Shown here one piece after another: positions 56,074 through 64,000 of a stretch of DNA of 64,000 nt. The translations under genes were made by a program, and so were the position numbers. The notes under the pieces were generated by a model. It was not told the DNA's origin. It did no database searches and was given only the letters and a program-made list of their open reading frames with translations. Origin of the DNA: Turnera subulata (Eukaryota; Streptophyta; Magnoliopsida; Malpighiales; Passifloraceae). The stretch's first letter is position 1. Every line of letters begins with the position of its first letter. The stretch is from NCBI GenBank assembly GCA_028386065.3, contig JAKUCV010000968.1, forward strand, positions 62,427-126,426, read 5' to 3'.

Positions 56074-56925
56074 TTTGTTTTAAACAAATACAATTTTGCC
56101 ACACCAGTTTTTCCGCATCTTAAAATTAATTAAGACTAAAGTTTATATATATTTGGCTTGGCCCATTATATATTCTCTACAAGGGCTCTACCTAACTTAT
56201 TCTACAAGGGATTATGCCGCTGGTACTGTCATAGAACCTTTTTCTGAAAAAAAAAACGACATTGAAAAACACTTTGATGGTGATCTATATTAACAATCTA
56301 AGCATCAATTTGCGCCGACCTTCGGCTTTGGGTGGCACCGGATTTTAGTAAGAGCGTAGGGGCTCTTGCTCGTTAGGTTGAGGCACATTGATGGCCCATA
56401 TGTTTAAAGCGTACATGAAGGCATCATTAGAGGATCATCCTAGAACCCAATAAATCATAAATTACAACACTTATAACTTAAGTCGGCTTTGTTAATTTTT
56501 TTTTTTATCATTTGGTTCATGATAAGATGGCACAAAAGGTTTAATTAGTTGTGGGTGGTAGGACAAAAGAATTTCTGGGTCATAACTTTTACTTTTCTAA
56601 TTCTAAAAGTAATTTAATTTCATAAAAAAAAGTAATTTAATTTCCATCTGATCTTCATGAATTTAGCGGAGCGCTAATCATAATTAGGGTGGGGTGGGAG
56701 ACTACCTTTACCACCTACGTTAGAATTTATTTACTTATTTAACATTACAGTCTAATTTCTTGCAGCCATATGTATTTTTTGGTTTTACAAGCTATGACTA
56801 AACTTGAGGACGACCTTAGTACTACTTGAAGGTTGCAGCAATATTATACCATATTTTTTACTAATATAGGAAAAGAAAAATTTGTATCCAGAGAAGATAG
56901 TCAATTAGTGCCACTAGTGGAAAAT
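56074..56925. other. spacer without recognised features
   Basis: AT-rich sequence with no conserved coding frame, RNA gene or repeat end that I can see. Confidence 0.6.
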
Positions 56926-56935
56926 GAATGATGTG

Positions 56936-57967
56936 GGGTTAATGCATAAAAATGTCCCTTAACTTTTTTATTTTCACCACTGTTGTCCCTAAAGAAAATA
57001 TTGAGTAATTTATATCCCTCAACTTGTGCCTAACCTAGTGAAGTTGTCCAATTACCTGCAGTAACAAGTTTCGGATGTAGGATCCACCTGCTGTTGAATA
57101 AAAAATTATTTTTGTACTGTATTTGTTTTCCACGTCAGATTGGATTTATTTTTCCTGAATTTTTTTAAAAATTGAAAAAAAAGATTGTAATTGGAAATGG
57201 CAGAATGATTAATTAGCTTTATATAAATATTTTTTTGTAAAATATGAAAATATTCTTAATAAAAAAATTAAAAAATGATTAATTTAATGCATAAATAAAT
57301 TAAAAAAATATTATTTATCTGCTATATTTTATTTAAATATGAAAAAATTTAAAAATTATTTTTCTAAATATGAAAGATAATTTTTTTTTTTAATTTTTTA
57401 AATATGTGATGATACTTACCATGTTATTATATATTTGATTATTATATATTATATTTGATTAAAAATATTTGATTAAAAATGGGTAAATATTATCATATAT
57501 TTCAAAAATAAAAAATATAAATTTTTTCTTTCATATTTTAAAAAATAATTTTTAAATTTTTTCATATTTAAATAAAATATAGCAGAAAAATAATATTTTT
57601 ATTTAATTTATTTAGGTATTAAATTAATCATTTTTGGATTTTTTATTAAAAATATTTTCATATTTTACAAAAAAATATTTATATAGAGTCAATTAATCAT
57701 TCTGCCTTTTCCAATTACAATCTTTTTTTTCAATTTTTTAAAAAAATTAGAAAAAAAAATTAAATCTAATGTGGAAAACAAATACAGTACAAAAATATTT
57801 TTTTATTCAACAGCAGGAGGATCTCACATCCGAAACCTGTTACTGCAGGTAATTGGACAACTCCACTCGGTTAGGCACAAGTTGAGGGATATAAATTACT
57901 CAATACTTTCTTTAGGGACAACAGTGGTGAAATTTTAAAAGTTAAGGGACATTTTTATGCATTAACC
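56936..57967. mobile_element. fold-back Mutator-like element
   Basis: Two arms of about 470-480 bp are inverted copies. The left begins GGGTTAATGCATAAAAATGT and the right ends in the inverted ACATTTTTATGCATTAACC. A perfect 10-bp duplication GAATGATGTG flanks it (56926-56935, 57968-57977). The centre (about 57420-57490) is short and AT-rich. No protein is encoded. Confidence 0.9.
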
Positions 57968-58075
57968 GAATGATGTGAATAACTAAAGATCAGATTTTGG
58001 ATATGATGACGTATGTTATTGGTGTTAATTAACTAGGAGAAGTAGCTTAATAATTAGGTTATCGCAAACTTAATC

Positions 58076-58239
58076 ATGGGCGGATTTAGGGGGGAAGCCC
58101 CTGATTACACGCACTTAGCACGGGTTCGAATCCCATGTTTCACATCCCCCATATGTTTTTTGTGCGTTTCTCCAATTCTAACTAAATTGTACAATTTTGG
58201 CCCTCCCTAAATTTTTCCCTTGTAAATTTGCCACACACA

Positions 58240-58270
<31 letters not shown>

Positions 58271-58295
58271 TTGAAATTTCTGGATCCGCCCCTGA
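58076..58295. mobile_element. possible MITE with GGGGCGGATCCAG-type ends
   Basis: ATGGGCGGATTTAGG near 58077 is roughly inverted in CTGGATCCGCCCCTGA near 58281. The interior has a GGTTCGAATCC motif like a polymerase III B box (about 58131) and a 28-base poly-C run. A target duplication was not found. Confidence 0.45.
58240..58267 (+). repeat. poly-C run of 28 bases
   Basis: An uninterrupted homopolymer following CACACACAC. Its length may be inexact in the source assembly. Confidence 0.9.
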
Positions 58296-58399
58296 GTCTA
58301 ATTAAGTTTCAATGCCTTGAAAGCCAACTTTATCTAAATGCTTGTAAATAGATACATAACTTGTCAGATCATGTGTGGTTTGGATTTCAGTACGCATAA

Positions 58400-58664
58400 T
58401 GTTGGATATTAAACTAAGCTTGTTTTAATGGGCCTAGGAGTTTATATATTATTGGGTTTTAAGAGTCCAAGTCCAGTTCAGTTTAAGAGCTATGTCTTGT
58501 CCATTAAGTCAGGGTCTCTATAAATAGGGCATGTCAGGGTTTTATTATTATGTGTAGCAAATCAAGAGTTGTGAGTGTGGCTACCGTGAGGGGCACCGCG
58601 GTGTCGCCTAAGTTTCAAATCTAATAATAAAGTTTGTGTGTTGAGTGAATTCTTATATTCTACA
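58400..58664 (+). repeat. 5' LTR of the gag-only element
   Basis: Starts TGTTGGATATTAAAC and ends CTTATATTCTACA. It includes TATAAATA at 58519-58526 and an AATAATAAAG stretch near its end. Confidence 0.92.
58519..58526 (+). promoter_or_regulatory. LTR TATA box
   Basis: TATAAATA in the context TCTCTATAAATAGGGC, about 120 bp into the LTR. The same box is at 60659-60666 in the 3' LTR. Confidence 0.65.
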
Positions 58665-58680
58665 ATTGGTAGCGGAGCCT
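58665..58680 (+). promoter_or_regulatory. primer binding site, tRNA-Met-like
   Basis: ATTGGTAGCGGAGCCT lies directly after the LTR. It resembles the initiator tRNA-Met site TGGTATCAGAGC, with changes in the middle. Confidence 0.6.
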
Positions 58681-59168
58681 GTGAGGATCCGTGAAACGTG
58701 AAGTCGCTGCGTAAGAAGGAGAAGAAGAACAAAAGTTGTTCAAGTTCGAGAAAAAAATTATTCGTGAAAGAAAAAAACTTTGTTCGTGCGGAAAATTTTT
58801 TTTTTTATTGAAACATATAATTGGGTTGCATGTATTGGAAGTGAGAAGGACGATTGGCAAACGAAATTGTTGAAAAAAAAAAACAAATTGAAGCCCTGAA
58901 GTCGACGAAAAAAAAGTAAGCAGGAAGTTCGTTGCATTGAGATTGAATTTACTGGAAAAACAGTAATTCTATTTGTTGACTTGTGCCAAAGGAACAGAAA
59001 AAAAAAAAAAAGTACGTGCAACACTTGTTTCTAAGCCACAAAAGACAAATTTTAGTTTTTGTCTTACTTGATGATTTTCTTTTAATAATTTGGGAGAAAT
59101 TTATTTCATGGGAAAGTTGACGTGGTGGCTATTGGATTTGATTTATTTTTATGTACAGATAATTTGAC

Positions 59169-60502
59169 ATGGGTACACAATATTCGGAGGGTCTTGTTTT
59201 TAAATTTAATGGCCAAGATTATTTCGAGATATGGTGGACGCAGATGAGAACTTTCTTCAAACATGTTAGAGTATGGGATGTTATTCAAGATGGGATTTAA
59301 TGTCATGCACAAGAAGAGGGGGAGAAGAATGATGAAGCACTGTACTATCTCAAACAACAGGTAGATGTTCAAGTTTCAAAAAAAATCAGGCATGTGGAAA
59401 CGGCGAAAGAGTATTGGGATCTTTGCTGAAAACTTATGGTGGCTCAGAGGAGGTGAAAAAAATCAGTTTGCAAGAGTTAAGAAAAGAGTTTGAGCTTCTC
59501 CATATGGGAGAGGAAGAAACAATTGATGGTTATTTCTGTCGGATATAGAAATGCATCAACAATTTGAGAGGTAATAGTGAGAAGATAACAGATCTTCTGG
59601 TTGTCAAGAAAATTCTTCAAAGCCTACCATCTAGTTTTGATTGCAAGGTGAAAGCTATTGAAGAATTCCAAGATCTCAAAGCTTTGACAATTGATGTGTT
59701 AAAAGCTAAACTGAATGTGCATGAGAAATGCCTCAATTTCAAGAAGGGGAGGACAAGTGAACAGCAACAGTGTGAAAGTCAAGTAGATGCTGTGGAAAAT
59801 GGAGTGGATAATTCTTGTGGTTCAGAGACAGTGACAAGTTGTGACATGGCAGACAAATTTGATGATGAAGTTAGAAGATTGGGAAGAATTAAGGTAGAAA
59901 ATTTGTCATTGCCAGATTACAGTCAAGATTCTAGATTTCATGGTGAACACTACAGATTGTCAAGAATCAAGGTGGAAGAATTGTTTTCTCAGGAGGAGGA
60001 AAAAGAAGAGTTGGTGGTTCAAGAAAATAATTTTTCTTGCCACGGAGACAATGAAGGTGAACAAATAGAAGCTAAACAAGTGGAGGAGAAGAAAGATGAG
60101 ATAATTGTTGAAAATACTTTGTTCCTTCAGGGAGACAAATCGATAGAAGATGAACAAGAAGAGGAGAGAAGGTTAAAAGAGACTAAAGGGAAGGAAGTTG
60201 AAGAAATTGATTTTATCTATAGTGAGAAAATTGATTTTATTGGTGTTGATCAATTTTTCTCAACCAAGGGTGTGAACAATGTTTTTGGAAGCAACAAAGA
60301 ACGGGAGACAATACAAGAATTCTTTGGCAAGCAAGATGGGGTATGGAACAGTCACTTCAAGAATGACATGCAATATAAAAAGGATGTAAAGTTGAAGATT
60401 TGGTTTGACTCAAGGAAGATGTTATTGTTCGAAGCAATATTCGAGTTAGTCACTGCAACAACAATGGCGTTGAAGATACTTGCAATTGATGGGATTGGTT
60501 AG
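59169..60502 (+). pseudogene. UBN2-type gag with long acidic C-terminus
   Basis: The ATG at 59169 (MGTQYSEGLVFKFNGQDYF) starts the DUF4219-like N-terminus, with IWWTQMRTFFKHVRVWDVIQ. A TAA at 59298-59300 and a frame change near 59427 interrupt it. In the new frame TYGGSEEVKKISLQELRKEF and TIDGYFCRI precede a further TAG near 59548. The rest is open to 60502: the UBN2 part (LLVVKKILQSLPSSFDCKVK) then about 230 residues rich in Glu, with two related phrases GRIKVENLS and SRIKVEELF. No CCHC zinc knuckle is visible. Gag would form the capsid. This copy could yield only the C-terminal 312 residues. Confidence 0.8.
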
Positions 60503-60539
60503 AGTTATGTTTGTACTTGTAAGCTTAGTTGGGAGACAT

Positions 60540-60804
60540 TGTTGGATATTAAACTAAGCTAGTTTTAATAAGCCTAGGAGCTTTTATAATATTGGGTTTT
60601 AAGAGTTCAAGTCTGGTTCAGTTTAGGAGTCATGTCTTGTCCGTTAAGTCAGGGTCTCTATAAATAGGTGTGTCAGGGTTTTATTATTATGTGTAGCAAA
60701 TCAAAAAGTTGTGAGTGTGGCTACCATGAGGGGCACCGCGGTGTCGCCTAGGTTTCAAATCAAATAATAAAGTCTATGTGTTGAGTGGAGTCTTATATTC
60801 TACA
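60540..60804 (+). repeat. 3' LTR of the gag-only element
   Basis: Starts TGTTGGATATTAAAC after the purine tract and ends CTTATATTCTACA at 60804. It aligns with the 5' LTR over its whole length. Confidence 0.92.
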
Positions 60805-60892
60805 CATAATATATAGATGCACTCTAGCTTTTTTCTTTGAGGTGCACTTCATAGCAGATATATATCACTATATATATATTGATGAAACGCCC

Positions 60893-63728
60893 CGACTATT
60901 ACTTACCCAGTAAATGCTGAGTGACGGTGCCAGCACGTGGCATAAACAGTATATATGATTGTAAATCGGCCCATTGGCCTTATGTCCCAAACATGTTACT
61001 CGTCCTCAGGGATATCAACAATAGCACAGCGGAAGCAATTATAATCTCAAAAATAACATATGCAAAGCCCGATGCAACCTAATGGATCCGAGTTCTGTCC
61101 GAGGGTACACTGCAGCCGCCGAAATGCACTCTTGACCTAATCTACAAAACTGTGTGAGGGGTGAGACCAACCACTGTCTCACTGATAAACAAAAAAACCG
61201 AAAGTATACAAGCAACCGTAATAACACCAAGCATCAAAAAGAAAATATCAGGGTAACAATATGAACACAACACCACACATACAATAGTGGCAACAGAGTG
61301 ATCACAAGCACAACCAATTAAAATAACCATCAAGAAGGAGTAGCAGTACTAAAAATAATGTCATCAAAAAAGACATCGATAACAAACTATGTAACTTCTA
61401 CAATTAACATTCCTGACCAGAACATATCAACCGACCTCTCAATACTAGACATCCTAAGATAGATTGGAGAAGTTTTATTAATAATTTATTAGGGCCCTGC
61501 CACAGGTCAGATGTTGGTCGTGCTGCGGTAGCCAAACTAGCTAGCTCGTGGATCTCGCACTGGTACCTCCACGTAAAATAATCATAGGACCATTTCGGGT
61601 CCAAATCAAATTACAAGCCGTTACGGGCCAAATCAAATCACAGGCCGTTACGGGCCAAATCAAAATCACAGGACCGTTACGGGTCCAGACTACCGCCACT
61701 AGCCGTACCACCATCCAATCGTGACAATTAGTATTTCTATTATTTATTTTTCTCCCCGAATATTAACAATCCAGACAACATCACATGATCAGTTTTGGTC
61801 GTACCAGGTTTTCAACACATTCCGGGTGCCATATCACATCAGTATCGCGGGATAGACATCCCAAACAGAACCACGAGATAGACATCCCAAAATATCAAAT
61901 CAAGGATAAACATCCTTATCACAAGTAACCCGATCATGGCCACCACAAAATAGTCTCTAACCATTTGGTCATACCTCTACTTTTCACGTGACGTCTAAGT
62001 ACTGAGATCATTACTATTCCAGTATACCTTCTCAATCACAGTTCCCGAGCAGGCTCTCGGCCTCACAGCTCATCCGGAAAACACATCTCAAAATACAACT
62101 GGAATCTCAATTATGCTTAGACCACAGCTAACACACTCACAAACTCTGATAGCAGTCTATTATCAACGACAAACCGTGACTCATAAGGAAATCACCGAGC
62201 TCAGTCACATGATTCAAACCATCAATAATATTCACAGGAGTCTTAACAACTCAGCAATTCAATCAAGCAATTCAAGCATCAGGAAAATCAAAACAGAATC
62301 TAGAATAACATAATCAGGGCAAGAATCAACAATACAAATACATCATCAAACAATTCAACAACAGCTTGAGTATCACAGGCAGCATACCGAAGTTTATAAG
62401 TTTATGTCCTCACCTGATACTCCTCGGAAGTTAATATCTGGTCAAGCCTCGATATCCCTTATTATAGCAGCAATAATCACTTATAATGCATAAACAGAGA
62501 TGATTATGCATGATGCCAATTTTAGCAGTTATTAGACGACTTATCTTATACCGGGTTCATTTTATTATCTCCATAATTATCTTAATACGAAGACAGTCTA
62601 TCAAACTTGGTGAAAATTAGCTGGTTATGTATTTCCAGCCGATATACCAATCACACTCAATCAAAACCAAAACCGAGCCCAAGCTATTCTCTTGGCCCTT
62701 AGGTTGCTTATGATAAGAAAACATTTATATACACATATAAGTTGTGTGTATCATATATAGGAAATTATATTTTGTAAATAAATCAAATTATGACCCATAA
62801 AATACTCGTAGTCTTTTTAATAATACGAAGTAAATAATATTTCATAAAGTAATTATTCGCAATAAAATAATAGTAAATGCGTATACGTTTAGTAAGCAAT
62901 GATTATAAAATAGTGGTAGCGATAAATACGTCAAAATGGTATATTTATTCATTCGATAATAAACCCGTTAAATGGAAAACATTTCCATCGGTAAGAAATT
63001 AACATAGCCAATATATGGTATAAAATAATTATAACGTAATGTTGCAAATACAATATTTATGAAAACAATGTCCGTATATAACCGATAATTATAAATAGAG
63101 TAAAGGTAATAATGATACTATAGTTCATTAAATAATATGACGGATATTTGCTAATTTAATAGAATAAAACTAGTGCATAATAGGAGGTTAGATTAATATA
63201 GTTTATAATAATAACAATAAAATCAATAGATGAAAACAACGTAAGTGTTAATAAAATAATCTCATTGTTATATAATATTTTATCAAAACAATAATACCAC
63301 TATTAAGTTAGCAATATACCTCCTGTAAATAAACAAAATATAATATAGCCATAAAATAAGTTTTATACGGGTTTTATATATTAGACTTATAATACATAGT
63401 TAAATCCGTTTTTAATCCATAAATTAAATCATTAACCATTTACTTATATAATACGTACATCCATATATATATATTACTCATCCATCGGTTTCGTTATTAG
63501 GTCCGTCAAAGCATACGTTACGGGAACATAGGCCTTTGCACGTTCGGCCCGTTTTCGAGTCCGTTCGTGCACCGAGCCCAAACCCGAGCTCATGGGTGTT
63601 ATTCGGGTCTAAGGATTCCTCAAGAATACCGAGTAGCACTCGGAATATAACTCGAGGTTCGTTTAGTTCCAGAAAAACTTTCGGAATTAAATCTGGATGG
63701 TAAAAGATCGACGTGACGGCGGTAAAAC
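60893..63728 (-). repeat. probable gypsy-type LTR, minus strand, cut at its right end
   Basis: The left end TGAAACGCCCCGAC and several blocks in the same order as the minus-strand B LTRs (CACTGTCTCACTGAT like CTACTCAGTGAGCAG; GGGCCC followed by repeated hairpins; a late segment rich in GAGCCCAAAC) suggest a chromovirus-like LTR of another family. No coding frame is seen. The beginning on the minus strand is missing at 63728, where another LTR starts. Confidence 0.5.
61585..61690. repeat. tandem repeat with GGCCGTTACGGGCC palindromes
   Basis: Four units of about 26-30 bp: ACCATTTCGGGTCC, GCCGTTACGGGCC (twice) and ACCGTTACGGGTCC, each followed by AAATCAAAT-type spacers. It recalls the GGGCTTAAAGCCC cluster of the other gypsy LTRs. 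Confidence 0.8.
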
Positions 63729-64000
63729 TGTAATAGCCCGGGTAAAAATTTTGGATTTTTACCGGACTGTAAAAGTCTTTTACCGTGATTTACTGTTAAA
63801 TTAATCTTGGGTAATTAATTCAAGGTAAATCGGGAGTCGTTTTTCGAATCCGAGTGTTTTCCCGCGCTCGTGATTTTCCCGTGAATTTTTCGGAACTAAG
63901 TTGGTATTTTTCGGGTTTCGGAATTTCTCGGAAAATCACACCGGAAAATAACTAAGGAGGTATCGGTTATTTTCTGGTCCGGATCGGATTCGCCCGTAAT
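63729..64000 (+). repeat. start of a plus-strand gypsy-type LTR
   Basis: It begins TGTAATAGCCCGGGTAAAAA, the same kind of start as TGTAACGCCCCGG in elements A and B, and continues with TTTTCGGAA-type phrases to the window edge. Its element runs beyond the window. Confidence 0.55.

Larger units (their letters stand above)
58400..60804 (+). mobile_element. complete gag-only LTR retroelement (TR-GAG type)
   Basis: LTRs of 265 bp lie at 58400-58664 and 60540-60804, both TGTTGGATATT...TATTCTACA. A perfect 5-bp duplication CATAA flanks the element (58395-58399, 60805-60809). A primer-site-like TTGGTAGCGGAGCC follows the 5' LTR, and a purine tract AGTTGGGAGACAT precedes the 3' LTR. The 1.9-kb interior encodes only a gag-type protein. 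There is no protease, integrase or RT, so it must depend on another copia element. LTRs differ at about 20 positions by eye. Confidence 0.92.

Noticed and set aside
58120..58145. A tRNA gene or SINE suggested by GGTTCGAATCC
   Set aside because: A B-box-like motif is there, but no A box at the right distance, no cloverleaf and no SINE tail. It could be chance within the MITE-like repeat.

Overview
The window is a stretch of nuclear DNA from a flowering plant, probably a eudicot, and it is almost wholly transposable elements. The evidence is the mix of families: Sirevirus-type Ty1/copia, Tekay-type Ty3/gypsy chromoviruses with LTRs over 3 kb, an Ogre-like LTR with a tRNA-Arg primer site, Mutator-like, hAT and PIF/Harbinger DNA transposons, and a gag-only retroelement. 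I see no ordinary host gene, tRNA, rRNA or CRISPR array. The species cannot be told from the sequence.

Positions 1-32430 form a nest of insertions. The innermost piece is the 3' part of a Sirevirus-like copia element (1-6495, + strand) with pol remnants, an envelope-like reading frame, two arrays of a 12-bp palindrome and its 3' LTR. It sits in the pol gene of a Tekay chromovirus, called A here (6496-23926, +). A complete second Tekay element, B (9934-21284, - strand, two LTRs of about 3.2 kb), splits the 3' LTR of A. A in turn sits in the leader of an Ogre-like element (23927-26764, -). That lies inside the 3' region of a Tat/Athila-like element (26765-30166, +), which lies inside a second Sirevirus-like element (30167-31930, +), which abuts the primer-site end of a minus-strand LTR (31931 to about 32430). 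Only B has both ends in the window.

Positions 32434-49860 are mainly DNA transposons. There are two fold-back MITEs and a related 1.9-kb Mutator-like element, two hAT-type copies, a 244-bp MITE, and a 3-kb Mutator-like element with another inside it. The best preserved element is a PIF/Harbinger transposon (36973-43063) with matching termini and a TGA target duplication. It carries a three-exon transposase with all catalytic residues, a two-exon Myb/SANT-like partner, a TATA box, and a third intact gene with an RNase H1 N-terminal/viroplasmin-type domain and a C-terminal membrane segment. All three genes are on the minus strand.

Positions 49949-64000 hold a complete but decayed copia element (49949-56068, -, TSD CATGT), a 1-kb fold-back Mutator-like element, a complete 2.4-kb gag-only retroelement (58400-60804, TSD CATAA), and two gypsy-type LTR pieces of opposite orientation that meet at 63729.

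Most retroelement coding regions are broken by stops and frameshifts. The Harbinger element alone looks capable of making its proteins. All calls come from reading the sequence; no database search was run.
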